A DNA stretch of 64,000 bases, taken from contig NC_061776.1 of NCBI RefSeq assembly GCF_022458985.1, forward strand, positions 10,310,591-10,374,590. Reading direction: 5' to 3'. Made by a program: the position numbers and the translations under genes. The stretch is from Mugil cephalus (taxonomy: Eukaryota; Chordata; Actinopteri; Mugiliformes; Mugilidae). Below the pieces are notes generated by a model that made no database searches, was not told the DNA's origin, and saw nothing but the letters and a program-made list of their open reading frames with translations. This document shows, piece by piece, positions 40,645-54,234 of the stretch. Positions within the stretch are counted from its first letter, which is position 1; each line of letters opens with the position of its first letter.

Positions 40645-43322
40645 TATGTTGCTCCATTGCGCGTTTGTGTACACCATTCTTCTAGTGGCCAACCATGGCC
40701 ATGTTTGAGGCTACGACATGTATGTGAAAATGAACTTGGATAAGCCTCAAGTAGCTGCCGTCCACCTGGCTCTCTGACAGAGATTCTAATTATGTTTTTG
40801 TACGTATGAAAGTGTAATTCTTGCCTTGACGGCCGCCTCCTCACTTAATTATTTCCTCGTGGCATTGGCTTAATGGGAAGCAATATGGCTTTTTGCAAAG
40901 TCCTTGCTTTACAATACTTCACAACGTAATTACAAGTGTTCATCTCATGTTCTCCCGTTCACGTTTTTCCCTCCAACCACAAACTTCAAGCGCGGGATGT
41001 CTCGCCCGCTTATCAGCGCTACATTACCGTTCAGAGAAGAACTGGCTTCCTCCCACCTATGAGTGATTTTAATATGCTAAATTGGAAGTTCTGCTGCATA
41101 GCTGATGTGTTGGGCGACTGAAAACAGCATGTTGCTGCGGGTTGCTGTGAAATGATAAAATATCATCCGGGGAGGGTTTTCTTTTTTGTCTTCCGAGGAA
41201 CAGATTTGCATTTGAAGACTTGTCAGATGTCACAACACCGCAGAGAGGCTCATGGCACAATGAGGAAAGATTTTTACAGCTGTGAAAAATTATTGTGACA
41301 ATCGTTTTATCCTCTCTGTCTCGATGCTTTTAAGGTAAACTGTGGAATTACCTCATTCACATTTCAAAGTAAACTACAAGTGACTTTCGTGTGTCTGATT
41401 GGTTGACGCGGGCGAGCCAATTTTGACTTTTTATGAAAGACAATGCACTGTCAGCTGAGCTGTATCACACTCTGCTGCGTCAGTCCATGCTCTAATTGAA
41501 AGAAATGCGTTATGTTTTTTTTTTTTTTTCCCCCCTTGCTGCTGCATATGAGATGGATTGATGGCTTTAGAAATGTTGCCGCCAACCTTTGGGTTTTCCA
41601 ATTTGCCCACTGAACCATGTCTCCAGTGGAGGGTTATGTTGTATATCAGCCATGGCACAGCCCATACCCATAATTCCTCCCTCATTGTCTTGACTTGTTA
41701 AACTGAATATGGCTTTTGTCAGATAGTCTTCAACATTTTCCTTCACAATCTCTGTAGCAGATGAATTAGTGAAAAGGTGTCATTCAGCTCAAAGGCAATA
41801 GGTTCATGCAGCCGCTATGCAGCTATCCACGCAATGTAGGTGAGTTTATTATGCTGTGGGGAGTTTGTACTCCCACGCTTACAGGAATTGACCAGAACAC
41901 AGGCTTAATGGTAAATATCAGCTCCGCACAACATGTTCAACTTAAATCAGCTGTCTAGATCAATTAAATGTGTTTCTGATAGGCACAATCTGTAGTAAAC
42001 AACATGACATCTTCTCTACAACAACATAAAGTCTGAAGCCTCTCAAGCTGACTGACGGGTGCAAATGCAAAGGCGTAAACTAATGCTTCTGGAAATTCAA
42101 TAGATATCAGCTCACATATGCTAATCGTGCAAATTATTCTGAAACGCAAAGCTCAAGATTTACTATCATTAGCAAAAAGGGAAGCGTTTCTCTGTAATTT
42201 CTGCATAATACCGATGTATAACATGGCAAAGACATCACTGTATGGCGTTCAAAAGAAAAGCTCTGAACATCGTTTGCGACTGAGCAGTCTAGACGCGCTG
42301 TGTGTTTTGGTGGAAAAAGCGACAGCCTTTTAATTAATCATTCTCATAGTGATGTAGTGCAGTGTAAATACTCCTAACTGGAATTCATATGGCGAGAGAA
42401 GAGCGGCCTGGCACATAAACAGAACAATTATGGCCCTTAGCAAGAGCACTTGATTAAGCTTTTTTAGTACCCTTTACCCACTGTGTACTGAACATCTGAC
42501 TCATAATGCATGGCTTATATTAGAAGATTGCTCTCGCTGTGATCTGCCATGAATATTCACACAGGAAATGAAAATAAAGGAATGATGGTGTGGAAGGAGA
42601 AGGAGACACAAACAGATTAGATACCCTATGACAAATCTGGCATGGCTGACTTGGGATCCACTCACATTCAAAATCTTTTGAGGTGAATGATCTTACAGTC
42701 ATTTATTCTGACTAACTGAGACTTGTCTTTCAAGTAAAAATATATCAGCAGTCGCTGGGGCGTCGATGCCCCAAAATGAGGTCTGCGAGCAGGGTTTCTA
42801 AATTAACCTTTCTGAACACGAGCCAATGAATTTCCACTAGCCATTTTTTTTTCCCCAGTGCAAATAAGAGAGATTACGTGTGTCACTGAAGGCATTTTAT
42901 CATTTTATTAACATTGTTGACATGAAAAACGTACAGAAAGTGCAATACATACAACATAATATACACTGAAAGGGCAAACATTTAATTTCTTTTTCATTTT
43001 GATATTTCCAAATTTGGGATCAAAAAAAACCCCAGGCACTGTCTCGACTTAAAAATTATTATTTTCTTGTGCATACATGCGACAATCCGTACAAAACATG
43101 ATGACATTTTCATGATCAAACACAAACCTGACCCGTGAGCCATTTAGCGTTAAACTTCCTTTTTTTTTGCGTGCTCTGTCGATATTCTCATCCTTCCTCT
43201 TCTCGCCCCCAGACGTCTGTCCCAAGCACCGCCGCATTTAGTTTAACTTTATTCTTTACTCCCTCCCTGCTCTCGCTCCGAGTCCGTTCATTCTTTTTCT
43301 TCTTGTTTTGTTGTCTGGCGGA
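40645..43322. other. Intergenic DNA, no gene seen
   Basis: AT-rich sequence without a supported exon or an identifiable repeat. A T-run lies at 41517-41530. Confidence 0.5.
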
Positions 43323-43872
43323 AAGTGATGTGCAGATCGATACTGAAATATAGATACTTCTGATACCAGGTCTTCATGCTCTAAAATTGATTGTCAAGTC
43401 AAAATATCGATACTTGAGTCATTCGATGAAATGTAGGAACACAGTGGAAAGTAACTAAACTGGTGAGTTGTGGCAACACAACAAACCTTGTGAAACACCT
43501 CAGGTTAAACCACAACACAGAATATGAGGCATTTATGATGAGGAGGACAGAAGAGGAGAGAACAGTGTCAGAATTACGTTTTATGGTAGTTCTTAATCAT
43601 TAAATAATTATTTGAATGGGGTTATTATTTTACTTATTCATTTTTTAGTGTTTGAAACAGCATTTTCACGTATTTTGTATGATTGTGTCCTGTTTGGTTT
43701 TCCTGTTCTGTTGTATTAGCTTGGATATATAGTAAATGAGGCCTTTTTAGGTTTACCAGACATTAGGGTGTATTTACACAAAGTATCGATATCGGACCAG
43801 TATCGGCGATACTAACATGAATTTTACTCGGTATCAGAACGGAAAGGAAATCTGTGGTATCGAACATCAGTA
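43323..43872 (+). mobile_element. hAT element, 550 bp, with BED-finger remnant (copy 1)
   Basis: Bounded by perfect 8-bp target duplications CTGGCGGA (43315-43322 and 43873-43880). The ends AAGTGATG and CATCAGTA match, as imperfect inverted repeats, the TAGTGATG/CATCACTA ends of copy 2. A plus-strand frame near 43463-43560 reads GNTTNLVKHLRLNHNTEYEA, which is the His-containing half of a BED-type zinc finger as found in hAT transposases, so this is an internally deleted derivative of an autonomous hAT. Confidence 0.9.
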
Positions 43873-46800
43873 CTGGCGGACACTCTGTTCGTTTCCATGG
43901 TTTCTTGCGCTGGTTGCACTGCAGACTGTAGCGTGCCTGCACACAGCCAATGGGCATCTGATACATTATTATTGGCTATTACGACAGTGTTCATGGGAAA
44001 TGTAGGAAGTACTGCCAGGGGGACAAATGACCAGCAACAGTAGAGCGGCTCTGACTGACATGATTTCCTCATGCATCCCTGGCCAAACTAATAACGACTC
44101 TTGTTTGTTAGGAACATGTGAGGGAATGATTACAGAGCCACAAAAACGTAGAGAGGCAGAAGGTTGGGGTGGTTGGATGGGTCAACAAAACACAGTGGTT
44201 TATTTATCAATCTTGGCTGAACTATTTGTTTTATTTAACAAAGGTCGTCATCATTCTCCAACATTAACTAAAGACAGGTGTCTCCCCATCGATCACACAG
44301 TAAATTAGGAGCGCCAATCATTATTCTTTCATTGTTATTGATGTGCCTAGGATGACCTAAGCTAGTAGTGTCACATCAACAAACTGTTATTTTTGCAGCA
44401 GTGATCACTCACAGTCAGGTTTCAGTACTTTTCCTGCTTTACTGTGAATCAGGAGTTCTGACTCCAGATGCTACAGATGACTGAGGTACAAGGTGACTCA
44501 AAACAGGTTCAGAAAAACAAAATTGATGTGACTTATACTTCATCCTACATGCATCATGCACAAGGTCAATCTATGCACCCTGCTCTTCTATTCCTATATA
44601 CTAAAGACATGCCTGTGGCCACGATTTCCTCCCTTACCGCTGCTGACCTTTTTAGCTTTTTGTGGCTTTTTGGCTCAGGATCTTCCCATTGCTTCCTGAC
44701 AGATGGCCAAGTGTACCAGTCATTTCCCCGGTCTGTGGGGGGGCACCAGCTGTATGTACAGTCTAGGCGCATGGAGAATGCCCACAGCGTACCGCTCGTT
44801 CACCACTCACTCCCTATTTATTTGCAAATAAATGGCCCTACATTGTAGCACAATATGAAAAGCAAATTTTTCCAGGCTTCGCTGGTGGTGTTTGAACATT
44901 TTACACAATAAATGTAACAAAAAAAGGTAGTAAAAGTAGAGTAAACTGCGACATCCGTGACATTTATCTCCTAATATCTCTTTTAGATGTGGCTTTGTTT
45001 AGTAAGCAGAGTAAGCCATGAGAGACTTAGTTGTGTTCACAGCGATACCAGTTCGAAGTGCTCTGGAGGAATAATCCACCTTGCATGAACAAACAGTCGG
45101 GAGATAATCCACCCCTTATTGAGAACCAATGAAAACTCTTCCCTGGAGTCATTTGGAAATGACACCCACCAGTATATTAATAGTTAGGAGGGGGCCCAAC
45201 AGCAGTGATGGAGGCAGAAGGTTAACAGCTATTGGCCACTTACACTCTTGGGATGCAGAATGACCAATTACTGTGATTAATAGCGGTCAAATTAAATAGC
45301 CCCGTTCCCAAACATTGGCAGTAATGTTTTTGGTGTAATAAAACTGTAAGTAGATATTACTTGTTCTTTCTCCCATTTTATCACTCCTGTGTTGTCCATA
45401 TTTGCGAGTCTCGGTGCTGTGGGTGGATTGCCATTGCCTCTCATAAGACATTATCATTACTTGCATGCAGACTGATGGAAAGTGGGTTTTGTGTATTTCC
45501 GTGCGCGCGTGTGGTTGTTTGCGCCGTGTTCCCTCATCTATCAGTGAGCTGCCCTTCTCTGATGACCACTGAAGCCCCATTAGTACCCACAGCCCTGATT
45601 GATGTTGCACAGGACTGTGTTGGAAGGCTAAGAGTGTTGTTCTGAAGCAGCGGTATGCTAATACAACACCTTTTCACCACAGAAAAGGAAAATTGCAGCG
45701 CCGATGTTGCGAGGCTCGGATTGATGGGAAGCTCGACAAATGCTTAAAATGATTTGCTTTTCCTGGAATTTGTTTGCAAATGTTCCGTGTCTTTGGGTGA
45801 GAATAAATACATTTCGTGTATACGTTTAAAGAATAGGTTCATTCGTGCGACGGTTCTGGACCTTAGCCGCTCTGGATGGTCTGAGATATTTGAGTTGCCA
45901 GTTCAGACGCTGCGAGCCTGCTTAATTCGAAGGATTTTACGTGTTTGTTTTTTGAGCAGTGCTAGTCAGAGTACAGTCCTTTTGATACTAATTATGACTT
46001 TGGCTTTTTTTCCCCCAAACAAAATGAAAACCGTTAAGCTAAAAGCCCACGGATCCAACAGAAACATCTTAGATCAAATAAAGACGACATAGTAGGTGCT
46101 ATTAAAGCAAAATGTAGTAAAAGGCAAACATTGGTTACTAGAGAGCAGACACTGATATGGTTTCCATGATGAAGACATTCTTTCTTTTTTTCCTCACTCT
46201 TCCTCCTATTGTCTCCAGCCTCTTTGCTCCTGTCTGAGTCAGCGAAACTGCACATCTTGAAAAGTGAATGCCTGAGTTATGTCGCCACTCTTCAATATGG
46301 CCTTTGAATTCTTGTCCGCATTCATTAGTGGGAAGCAACGGCACCACGAGTGCCGGGGCCAGCTGCCAAGACATCCACGCCGCGAGACAATGAGGGAGAG
46401 CGCTGGCTCTGTAGCCTGCTGATGAGTACACAGTCTCTTTGATTTTGCATTTGAAACAGAGATGTAAAGCGTGCAGCCCACTGGACTGTCAAAAAGACGC
46501 TGAGCAGAATCACTCAAGTTCCTGTTTATTTGTGCCAGCTTTTGCTTTTCTCCTTCCGCGTCGGCTCTTTACTGTCATCATCAAGGTCACAGCGAGTCAG
46601 GAATGAAACGGAAAATAATTCCTCTCCTCTCCGCGTCCCGGGAGCTTCGGGATTATTTGCCTTACGTGTAGGTTGCTGGCGACGATTAAGATGATGTCTG
46701 AGATTATTTTCCGATGCAGAGATGCGGGAAATATGAGAGAAAGGGGGATGACACACGGGAAAGGCTGAGTCAGATTTAAACTGACAGCTTTAACCAGCTG

Positions 46801-49765
46801 AACTTCCCACACACAAACACTTCTGTTTTCATTGCTATATTCATGCTGTTTGGCAGATGGTGTACATTTTTTCCCGTCATATTTTCTTGCCAGAAGTAAA
46901 CGCGTAGCGTTGCCTTATGTACAATGACATCTGACAAACTGTGATGATTGCTTTGCTGCATATTGAACATACCATTTTAGTATTCCAACGCCGCACATTA
47001 TTACACCCGTTTCCAGACATTAACCTTTCCCGAGTTCTTTCCTTACCGTTGTGCTCATGTGTGCCCAGACTATGATTAATATGCCTTTGCTCTCATGTGA
47101 TAAAATCTTGCCAATCTCCCTCCCTGCCTACCTACAACTCCAGTCACCTTATTATTTTCGAAAGGTTATATGGTCACTGAGCTTAGATTATTCCATTCCC
47201 CGCTCTACACCACATGTTCCTCTCCTCATTCCAACGTGTTTTGTCTCCAGGAATGGAAAATGGAAATGTGTCTTTGCTTAGGTGTGAATGATGTTTCACT
47301 GTATCCTATAACCATTTCATCAACTTCCCGACAGGGCAGCTTGTGTGAACGTCCTTGGTTTGTCTGCCAGTGTTTTCTCAGCTGGTCCTTTGTGGCTAAA
47401 CGGTGCATTGTGACACAGGAAGGAATTGGAGCAAACACTGCATGTACGGAGACACAGAAAGTGAAAATAAGGCTGGTATAGAAACATCATTTATTTTTCG
47501 CAGACATTTGTCGTCTTTTTTTGTGTATCATTTCCCATATGTCCCTAGAGGATTTTGTCCTGGTCATTTGGTTGGGTTATGGTTGATGTAGCCAGGTCCT
47601 TAAAGGAGATGGTTGTCATGATTCTTTGTTCTTGAATTGTCATCATAATTGGAGAACAGTTTGTGTCCAACTAATCCTCCAATCTCCTCCAAACTCACCC
47701 CAAACATGGATCAAGGGCTCAGTCTTTTCATAAAGTGTTTTGTCATCTCTTTTTTTGACGTCACATAAATATAATTTTACTTTTTACTTGCAAATACTTT
47801 ATTGTGAAAGCTGTGGCAGTTTTCCCCTAGAAAGGGAAATGATAATTATAAATATGTGAATAGTTTTATTTGTGCTTTATTCTTTCAGTGTGCTAGTCGG
47901 ATGGTGTTGATAATGTTGGTCCAAGCTGAATCATGGATAATGTGTCACATACTGCTCATCGCATAGACTCATTTCCAGTATTTTATTTTTGTCTCAAAAA
48001 CATGTAGGTAAACATAAACTGCAGGAGCACACAGCAATCCTTCAATGCTTTAATTACATATTTGCTCTCGAGCAGCATTTCCTCTCCACCGGTGTTTATG
48101 TTACGTTGTCCTGCAGTTATAAAAATAAACCGCTACTACACCCACTCTTTAGTCAAAGTTGGAACATTTGAGAGACAAATTTCAAACGGCTGCAAGTCTG
48201 TGGAAACCAGAGGAGATGGATCAATTAATTACAGAAGGTAAATGTTTCTCGCCTGCTCTTCACGAAAAGTGATAGAACAATGGAGGTCTACGGTGCAAAA
48301 TTACGTAAAATTAATTAATAGCTTTTTTATTTGTTTCATAGGTTTAAATATCCAAGATAGGAGCAGATTTTTAATATACCATCTTCTCTAAGGTTTATGG
48401 TAGATTAGTTCATCTTGCTTTAGTTATACGTCTTTGATTTAGTGTCATGTAACATGGAAGAACTCCACATGCTGCGTCCGGGGTTTCGTGTCAAGATGTC
48501 ATTGCAATAAGCATGAATAATAGACACAGCTCAGCTCTTATAAAATATTCATAAAAAAAAAAAAAAAAAATCAGCCGGATTTGTTATATGCGCTCGACAA
48601 ACATCGAACCTCTGGAATAAACTATTATTAGTAGTGAATAATGCACGAATTATATTTTATACATGACACAGTATTTTATTTATTCATCGTTTGGAATTCT
48701 GCGTGATAGAAAAAAAAATGTAGCTCCCCAGGGCTGAAGTCGTTGCTTCCCATTATCATATTTCACTAATCTGAGCTGCTGAATTACGTCTTACTGAGCA
48801 AATGGTGGATTTGAAATACTAATTTGATATTTTGTTGGAGGTTTGTGTGCTGCTTCAGAGTCATAGTGGCTCCAAAAACTTGAATTTTCAAGTTTTTTTT
48901 TCTTTTTTTTTTTAACCAAAGAATAAAAGTGAAAATGTCCCTCGAGCTATTAGCCGTTGTTTTCAATGAGAATCTCCACCGTCTACGACTTCCCCCGGTG
49001 AGTCACTGACTGTATTTTGACTCTTGGCATACGCTCAGACATAAAGCTCTGTGCATTAGCTGGAGTTAAAAGCAAATGGACCTATTTACACACAGATTCG
49101 GTTTCAATTAGCACGGGGCCACCAATGAATAGACACCCATTACGGCACACTGTGCACACTGCGCCATAATGGAGACCATTTTGTTCTGAGGTGTAGACTT
49201 GCACAGCATCTCATCTTGGGCTCCGACACATCAGTCATTTCACATTTCCTCACAGCACCGCGTTATTTTCAGAGGGAGCTTGTGACGGATTCACAATCCG
49301 TCTTCGCCGTAGTGCACTATTTCAGTTTGCACGCGGATGCTCGCTGCAGGGTGTCACACTCCCGACGTAACAAAAGAAAATTTAGGTTTGTTGCATCAGT
49401 TATTTCTTTGTGTAGCCTTTATTTATAACGCTCATTTCTGAGATCTGGGAGCACAATCCCATTGCTGCAAATAAGCCTCGATTATATAGGACATTTAAAC
49501 AAACTTTACACATTATAATGAAGCCAAAGTGATTCAGAAGAGAAAATAAGGTGTTTAAAATGATCACCTAAACAGTTTGTAAACACCCATCATGGGATAT
49601 TGCTCAAATTATGTGTGATCTAACTTGATTGATTCATCATTATGTTCATTTGTAAGCAAATGCGCCAGCCTTTTAGGATGGAGGTTGAGGATGTTGGGAA
49701 GCGGTAACATTTTAAATAGATTGACCAATGTATAGCGAAGTTATAGTGACTCCCATGAGTCATCT

Positions 49766-49766
49766 G

Positions 49767-49795
<29 letters not shown>
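49766..49795. repeat. Poly(T) tract
   Basis: A run of about 29 T residues. On the minus strand it could be the poly(A) tail of a retroposed sequence, but no such sequence is recognised next to it. Confidence 0.85.
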
Positions 49796-49799
<4 letters not shown>

Positions 49800-49952
49800 G
49801 GTGTAAAAGCTTTTAGTCGTCTACAGTATAATTGAAGGCGTGGACATTTTGAAAGCTTTCTAGCACATATTGTACCGTTTATTACTTCTGCTCACCAAGT
49901 GCAAACTGTTTGTCCTCTTTTCTCAGGAGGGCACCTTGTCCTCATAAATTAC

Positions 49953-49999
49953 CCGTGTGTGTGTGTGTGTGTGTGTGCGCGTGTGTGCGTGTGTGTTTG
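49953..49999. repeat. (GT)n microsatellite
   Basis: GTGTGT run with interspersed GCGC steps, about 47 bp. Confidence 0.9.
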
Positions 50000-52900
50000 T
50001 GTACACATCAGAGAGGGACCCTGTATGTGACCGCATGTCTGTGTACTCACGCAAAAAGTGGCTAGATTTGCGTGCCTCTATCTGCCTGTCTGATCAAGGT
50101 GCAGGCCATTAAAAGATGTACACGCTGTGCAGATGCCCTTTCCATCATGGCGGGATCTGCACTTAATGTCACCTTTGCTGCTGTGACTGACAGCGTCGAG
50201 GGGGGTGGGAGGGTGGGGGAGGCAGGGGGGGGGTCACCCGCTCCCCAACACACATGACCACCTGTCAGAGTCTGCGGACCTACCTGCAAGCGATGATGCT
50301 TAAGATCAACCTGGGGGCAGTGGACTTCACTTCAAGGATATATGCTCCATAAATTCAGTTGTGGTGCATTCATTAGCTCCATTAGCTCCAAACTTTCAAA
50401 GGGTAACGGTGTAATTGACCTGAAGAGAGCGATTTCTCCTGGAATCACCATTCGCTTAACGTCCCGGCGTCTGAGCGTTCCTCTGGGGTCCGACTGTTTA
50501 ACTTTCTTTCAGCTGGTGGTCTATAGCTGCTTTTATAATATGCTTTCATTTGCATTAGGTCAGCGCCCCAGATTCCCCAGTGCGAAATCCCCATTTCTAC
50601 ACATTTCATATGTGTCACATTAATACACGCGCGATGTCAATTTGTAGGGGAATGTCCCAGCTATAGGTGGTCCCCTGCTACCATAGGATGATCAATGGAG
50701 CAGGAAATTGAAAAAGGTGGGAGCCCTAGATTCAAAGCCCGTCATCTTTATTAAGCCTTGTTTGCACAGACAGGAAAGCGCGCGTGTTCATTTCACGCCT
50801 AAAGTTTCAAGTGTCAGCCGCGCCCACTTCCTGCTTATCTCCAAAGGGGGAGCCGAGACCGAGCCGCCGCTTTTGTCATCAGCCCTTTAACAGATGGGGC
50901 ACATCACAGAACATAATCTGGGCATGCTTAGCTGTTGATGTATGGTGTGTTTGCACCTGAAGAGAGCAATCAGCAGAACCAGAGAGGAATCCATGCGGAT
51001 ACGTACACCCGTTGAAAATTACCCCGTGATCTTCATACAATGTCGCAGCGGAATCGGTATAAACAAGACTCCAGGGTAAAAACGTTGTCAGTGTTAATAT
51101 TCTCGTTTCCACGTCTAGCCAGGGAAGCATGTCCCGGCCGCATACGTCGCACACGACGTTATGTACAAGCTGAATATATTTACCTGGATCATCGTTTGGA
51201 GTTTTTAAGCAAATGTTGCCTCTGCGGTGACCTGCTTTCCTTAAAAAAAAACACACACACACACATTTGACAACACTAAGATGGAGCAGTTTAAGAACAT
51301 CCATGCATGTCGCCTTCGCTGCTCGAGACCAAAGTGGGTCATGCGAGAAACATCTTAAGGGACTACTGTGAAATTCTAAAAAGTCATTTGCTGGGAATTG
51401 AATTTCTAATGACGCTAAATGAAAACGGAGCCGTGAAAGTGTTCCTCCGCCGCTGCGTGAGCCCCAGTTTCTACAACTCCGCCGAGATGCCGAGGCGACC
51501 CGGGAGGGTCATATAGGCAGGGATTATGGAAATGAATGACACCATGTGAAAATCGCATTTCATTGTGCTTTATTAAACTTCATGGCTTCTTGATGAGGCC
51601 CGTGGCTTTTTAGATGCGGTGTGATTAGTTTACGGTGTCATTTTTATATACAGTAAACATTTAATCAAGCAGTTTGACGTTGGTGCAGCGTCGGCCCTGA
51701 GGCAGGTCGTTACAGAAGATTTAGAGGTTAAATTCACGTTGTCACAGGCAGTTCTGTTGTACTGAAGAACAAGCAGGAAGGACGATAGGGCGTGCAGTTA
51801 ACTGTTATTGATTTAGCTACTGAAGCTACCGTCTTACTTATAAAATATCAGAAAAGTAAAAAAGTGAAGCATTTACATAGATGGATGTTCAGATATGAAG
51901 TGTTTCCTGGTTTTCTCTGCAGTTAATAAAAATTACATTAAATAAAACAAGATATGGTAAAAGTATTACTTCATCAGTAGCTGTTGCAAAGTTTAGGAAG
52001 TAAAGTTGATCAATCATACCCGTGGATAATTGCCCCTTCTTCATCTTCATGCTCTCGGAGGAAACCCGCTCTGTGTCTGTGTCTGTCTGGAGGTGTAAAT
52101 CGTGATCGTTTGCCAGTGGAAGTCCATTGATTATTGGCTTTTGTCCATATCCATTTCCTTGTATAGACTCCAGTCTGTGTTTGTGTTTTCCTCTTTTCCC
52201 CTGTTGCCCCCTCTTCATTATATATACATATTTTTTCTTCTTCCCATCCTCATGTGTATTGCAGCTGCTGCCCTGTATAAGTTACATAAACATATGAAAT
52301 GCTCTCGACTGGCAAAAAACCCCAGACAAATAAATAAAAGTGAAGTGGATTATCTGTGACTCATTCCAACGTTCGTGAACACTTGAAGGGTTTTCTCATT
52401 TATCTTTGAAGTGAGAGTCATGCATATTGGTCCTGATTTATGTTAATGTAATGCCCCTCCCCCCCCCCCCTAGTTTTCCTCCTCTTGAACTGGGTCTAAA
52501 GATATTGGCATCTGTCGGTTTTGACATGTGTATGTGTGTGGCAAGCGAGAGTCTAAAATAAAAAATGGACCAGTACGATCTGTTGCTCCGAGTGTGTAAA
52601 TGCCGTGCCACGGATGGTGCTCATTGGCCTAGTGGTGGAGAGGCTAATTAACAGCAAAAGCTCGCTCGTTTGGTTGCCAGCATCAACAGAAGGGCCTGTT
52701 CCAGATGCCAGCTGGTATCTGGAGGGTGGCTGCTTTTAGATTAATGGAGAGCACATAGTAAAGAGGAAGTCAAAAGTGTAGTTTAATGGGTTTTGTGACA
52801 ACCACAAAGTCACCCACATGAGGAAACAATTTATTTATCTTTAACAGATTGATAATGGTGGATTCAAACGGTATTCAGGCCTATTCGCTGTTTGCATATT

Positions 52901-53329
52901 TTATTGGACTGTGGAATTAATTTTAAGTGGCCATTTGCGGTCGCACTCCAAACTCAGGTGCATCCTGTCTGATTTGATTATCCCTGTGATGTGTTTGGAA
53001 CTTGGTTGGAGTCCCCCCTAAGGCAAATTTAATTGACTGGACATACATTGGTTTGGAAAAGCACACACCTGTGTGCGTGCATGTTTGCGTGTGTGCATGT
53101 GCATGTGTAATGTCCCACAATCCAGACTGCAACTCAGGATAAATAGCCATGACGTTGAAGCGACTGTCTGCAGACCCCTTTGATCAAGTTGTTGCGGGTA
53201 CGAGCAGAAGCACAGTAGTCTAAATAATGTCATGGAAGACATGTAAGACATCTAAGTAAAAAATGACAGGATCCATTCCCAAGAACATAAATGTACCATG
53301 CTAGTACGTCCTACTAGAGACTGTAGATA

Positions 53330-53683
53330 CAAGTGGACAGCTCCTCACAAGTGAAGCCAAAGCAAGTAGAGCTCCCCCTGGTGGCTGGTTGCAGTGCATG
53401 TCATAAGCTCCACCTCCTGCATGTTAGTAGATGGATCCAACTATGGCCACGTTCACTCATACCAAAACAATTTTTTTTTTTTTTCTCAGATTTTCCCTCG
53501 CGTCATTTAGAGAATTTCTCCTTAAAGGTCGATCGATCCATTACAAAACCGCATCTAGTTGTAGAAAGGCTGTAGTATATATCCCAGTCCAATGCACGGC
53601 GCTGTTTCCACTACAGAACTCAGCCAAAAATTGAAGAACAAGAGGCGGAGCATGCACATCAACCCTGGCCGCAGTATACAAAC
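53330..53683. repeat. Fish interspersed repeat fragment with CTCF-like core (class uncertain)
   Basis: The segment GAGCTCCCCCTGGTGGCTGG, then TGCAGTGCATGTCATAAGCTC, ending AGAGGCGGAGCATGCACATC, resembles a dispersed fish repeat that I recall with this GAGCTCCCCCTGGTGGCTGG core. The family name and the boundaries are uncertain. A hAT element is inserted at its right side (53684). Confidence 0.45.
53371..53387 (-). promoter_or_regulatory. CTCF-like motif in dispersed repeat
   Basis: The minus strand reads CCAGCCACCAGGGGGAGC, a very good match to the CTCF core consensus. It lies in a dispersed repeat, so it could be one of many repeat-borne CTCF sites. Motif match only. Confidence 0.4.
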
Positions 53684-54234
53684 TAGTGATGTTCAATACC
53701 ACCGATTTCCTTTCTGCTCTCATACAGAGTAAGAATTCAGGCTGGTACCAACGATACCGATCCGATACCGATACTTTGTGTAAATAAAAGCTTCAAAAAG
53801 AATACTTACTTTAATTTAGCTGTGCCAATACAGCAACAGAAAAACCAGAGGACACAATCATACAAAATATGAGAAAATGACAAGAACACTAAAGAGGCAA
53901 TAAGTAAAATAATAACACCGTTAAAATAAATTATTCTTTAACTAATACGTACTACCAAGAAATGAAAACTTGCATCTTAGTTCTGACTCTGTTCTCTCCT
54001 CTTCTGTCCTCCTCATCACAAATGCCTCATATTCTGTGTTGTGGTTTAACCTGAGGTGTTTCACAAGGTTTGTTGTGTTGCCACAACTCAATGGTTTAGT
54101 TATTTTCCACTGTGTCACTACATCACCTCGAATGACCGAAGTATTGAAAGTATCGACATTTTGATTTGAGAATCGATTTTAGATCGTAAAGATCTGGTAT
54201 TGGAAGTATCAATTATTCGAATCATACATCACTA
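53684..54234 (-). mobile_element. hAT element, 551 bp, with BED-finger remnant (copy 2)
   Basis: Bounded by perfect 8-bp target duplications ATACAAAC (53676-53683 and 54235-54242) and by TIRs TAGTGATG / CATCACTA. It is the inverted counterpart of the element at 43323-43872. The same BED-finger coding strip (KHLRLNHNTEYEAFVM) is readable on the minus strand near 54003-54080. It is shorter than an autonomous hAT (usually 2.5-5 kb), so it is a non-autonomous copy. Confidence 0.93.

Larger units (their letters stand above)
43881..53329. other. Long intergenic region, no coding exon; candidate regulatory blocks
   Basis: No frame here looks like a gene; the longest open frames are about 140 codons or less and have no recognisable domain or splice context. 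The stretch has blocks of balanced base composition rich in homeodomain-like TAATTA/ATTAAT and TGATTAAT motifs (for example 45170-45300, 46240-46490, 50060-50200, 52600-52770). Several T, GT and C runs are also present (listed separately). Such DNA is typical of the flank or intron of a developmental regulator, but that is inference. Confidence 0.4.

Noticed and set aside
50879-51304. 141-codon minus-strand frame
   Set aside because: No recognisable domain, no splice or promoter context, low-complexity CVCVC segment from a CA repeat; judged chance.
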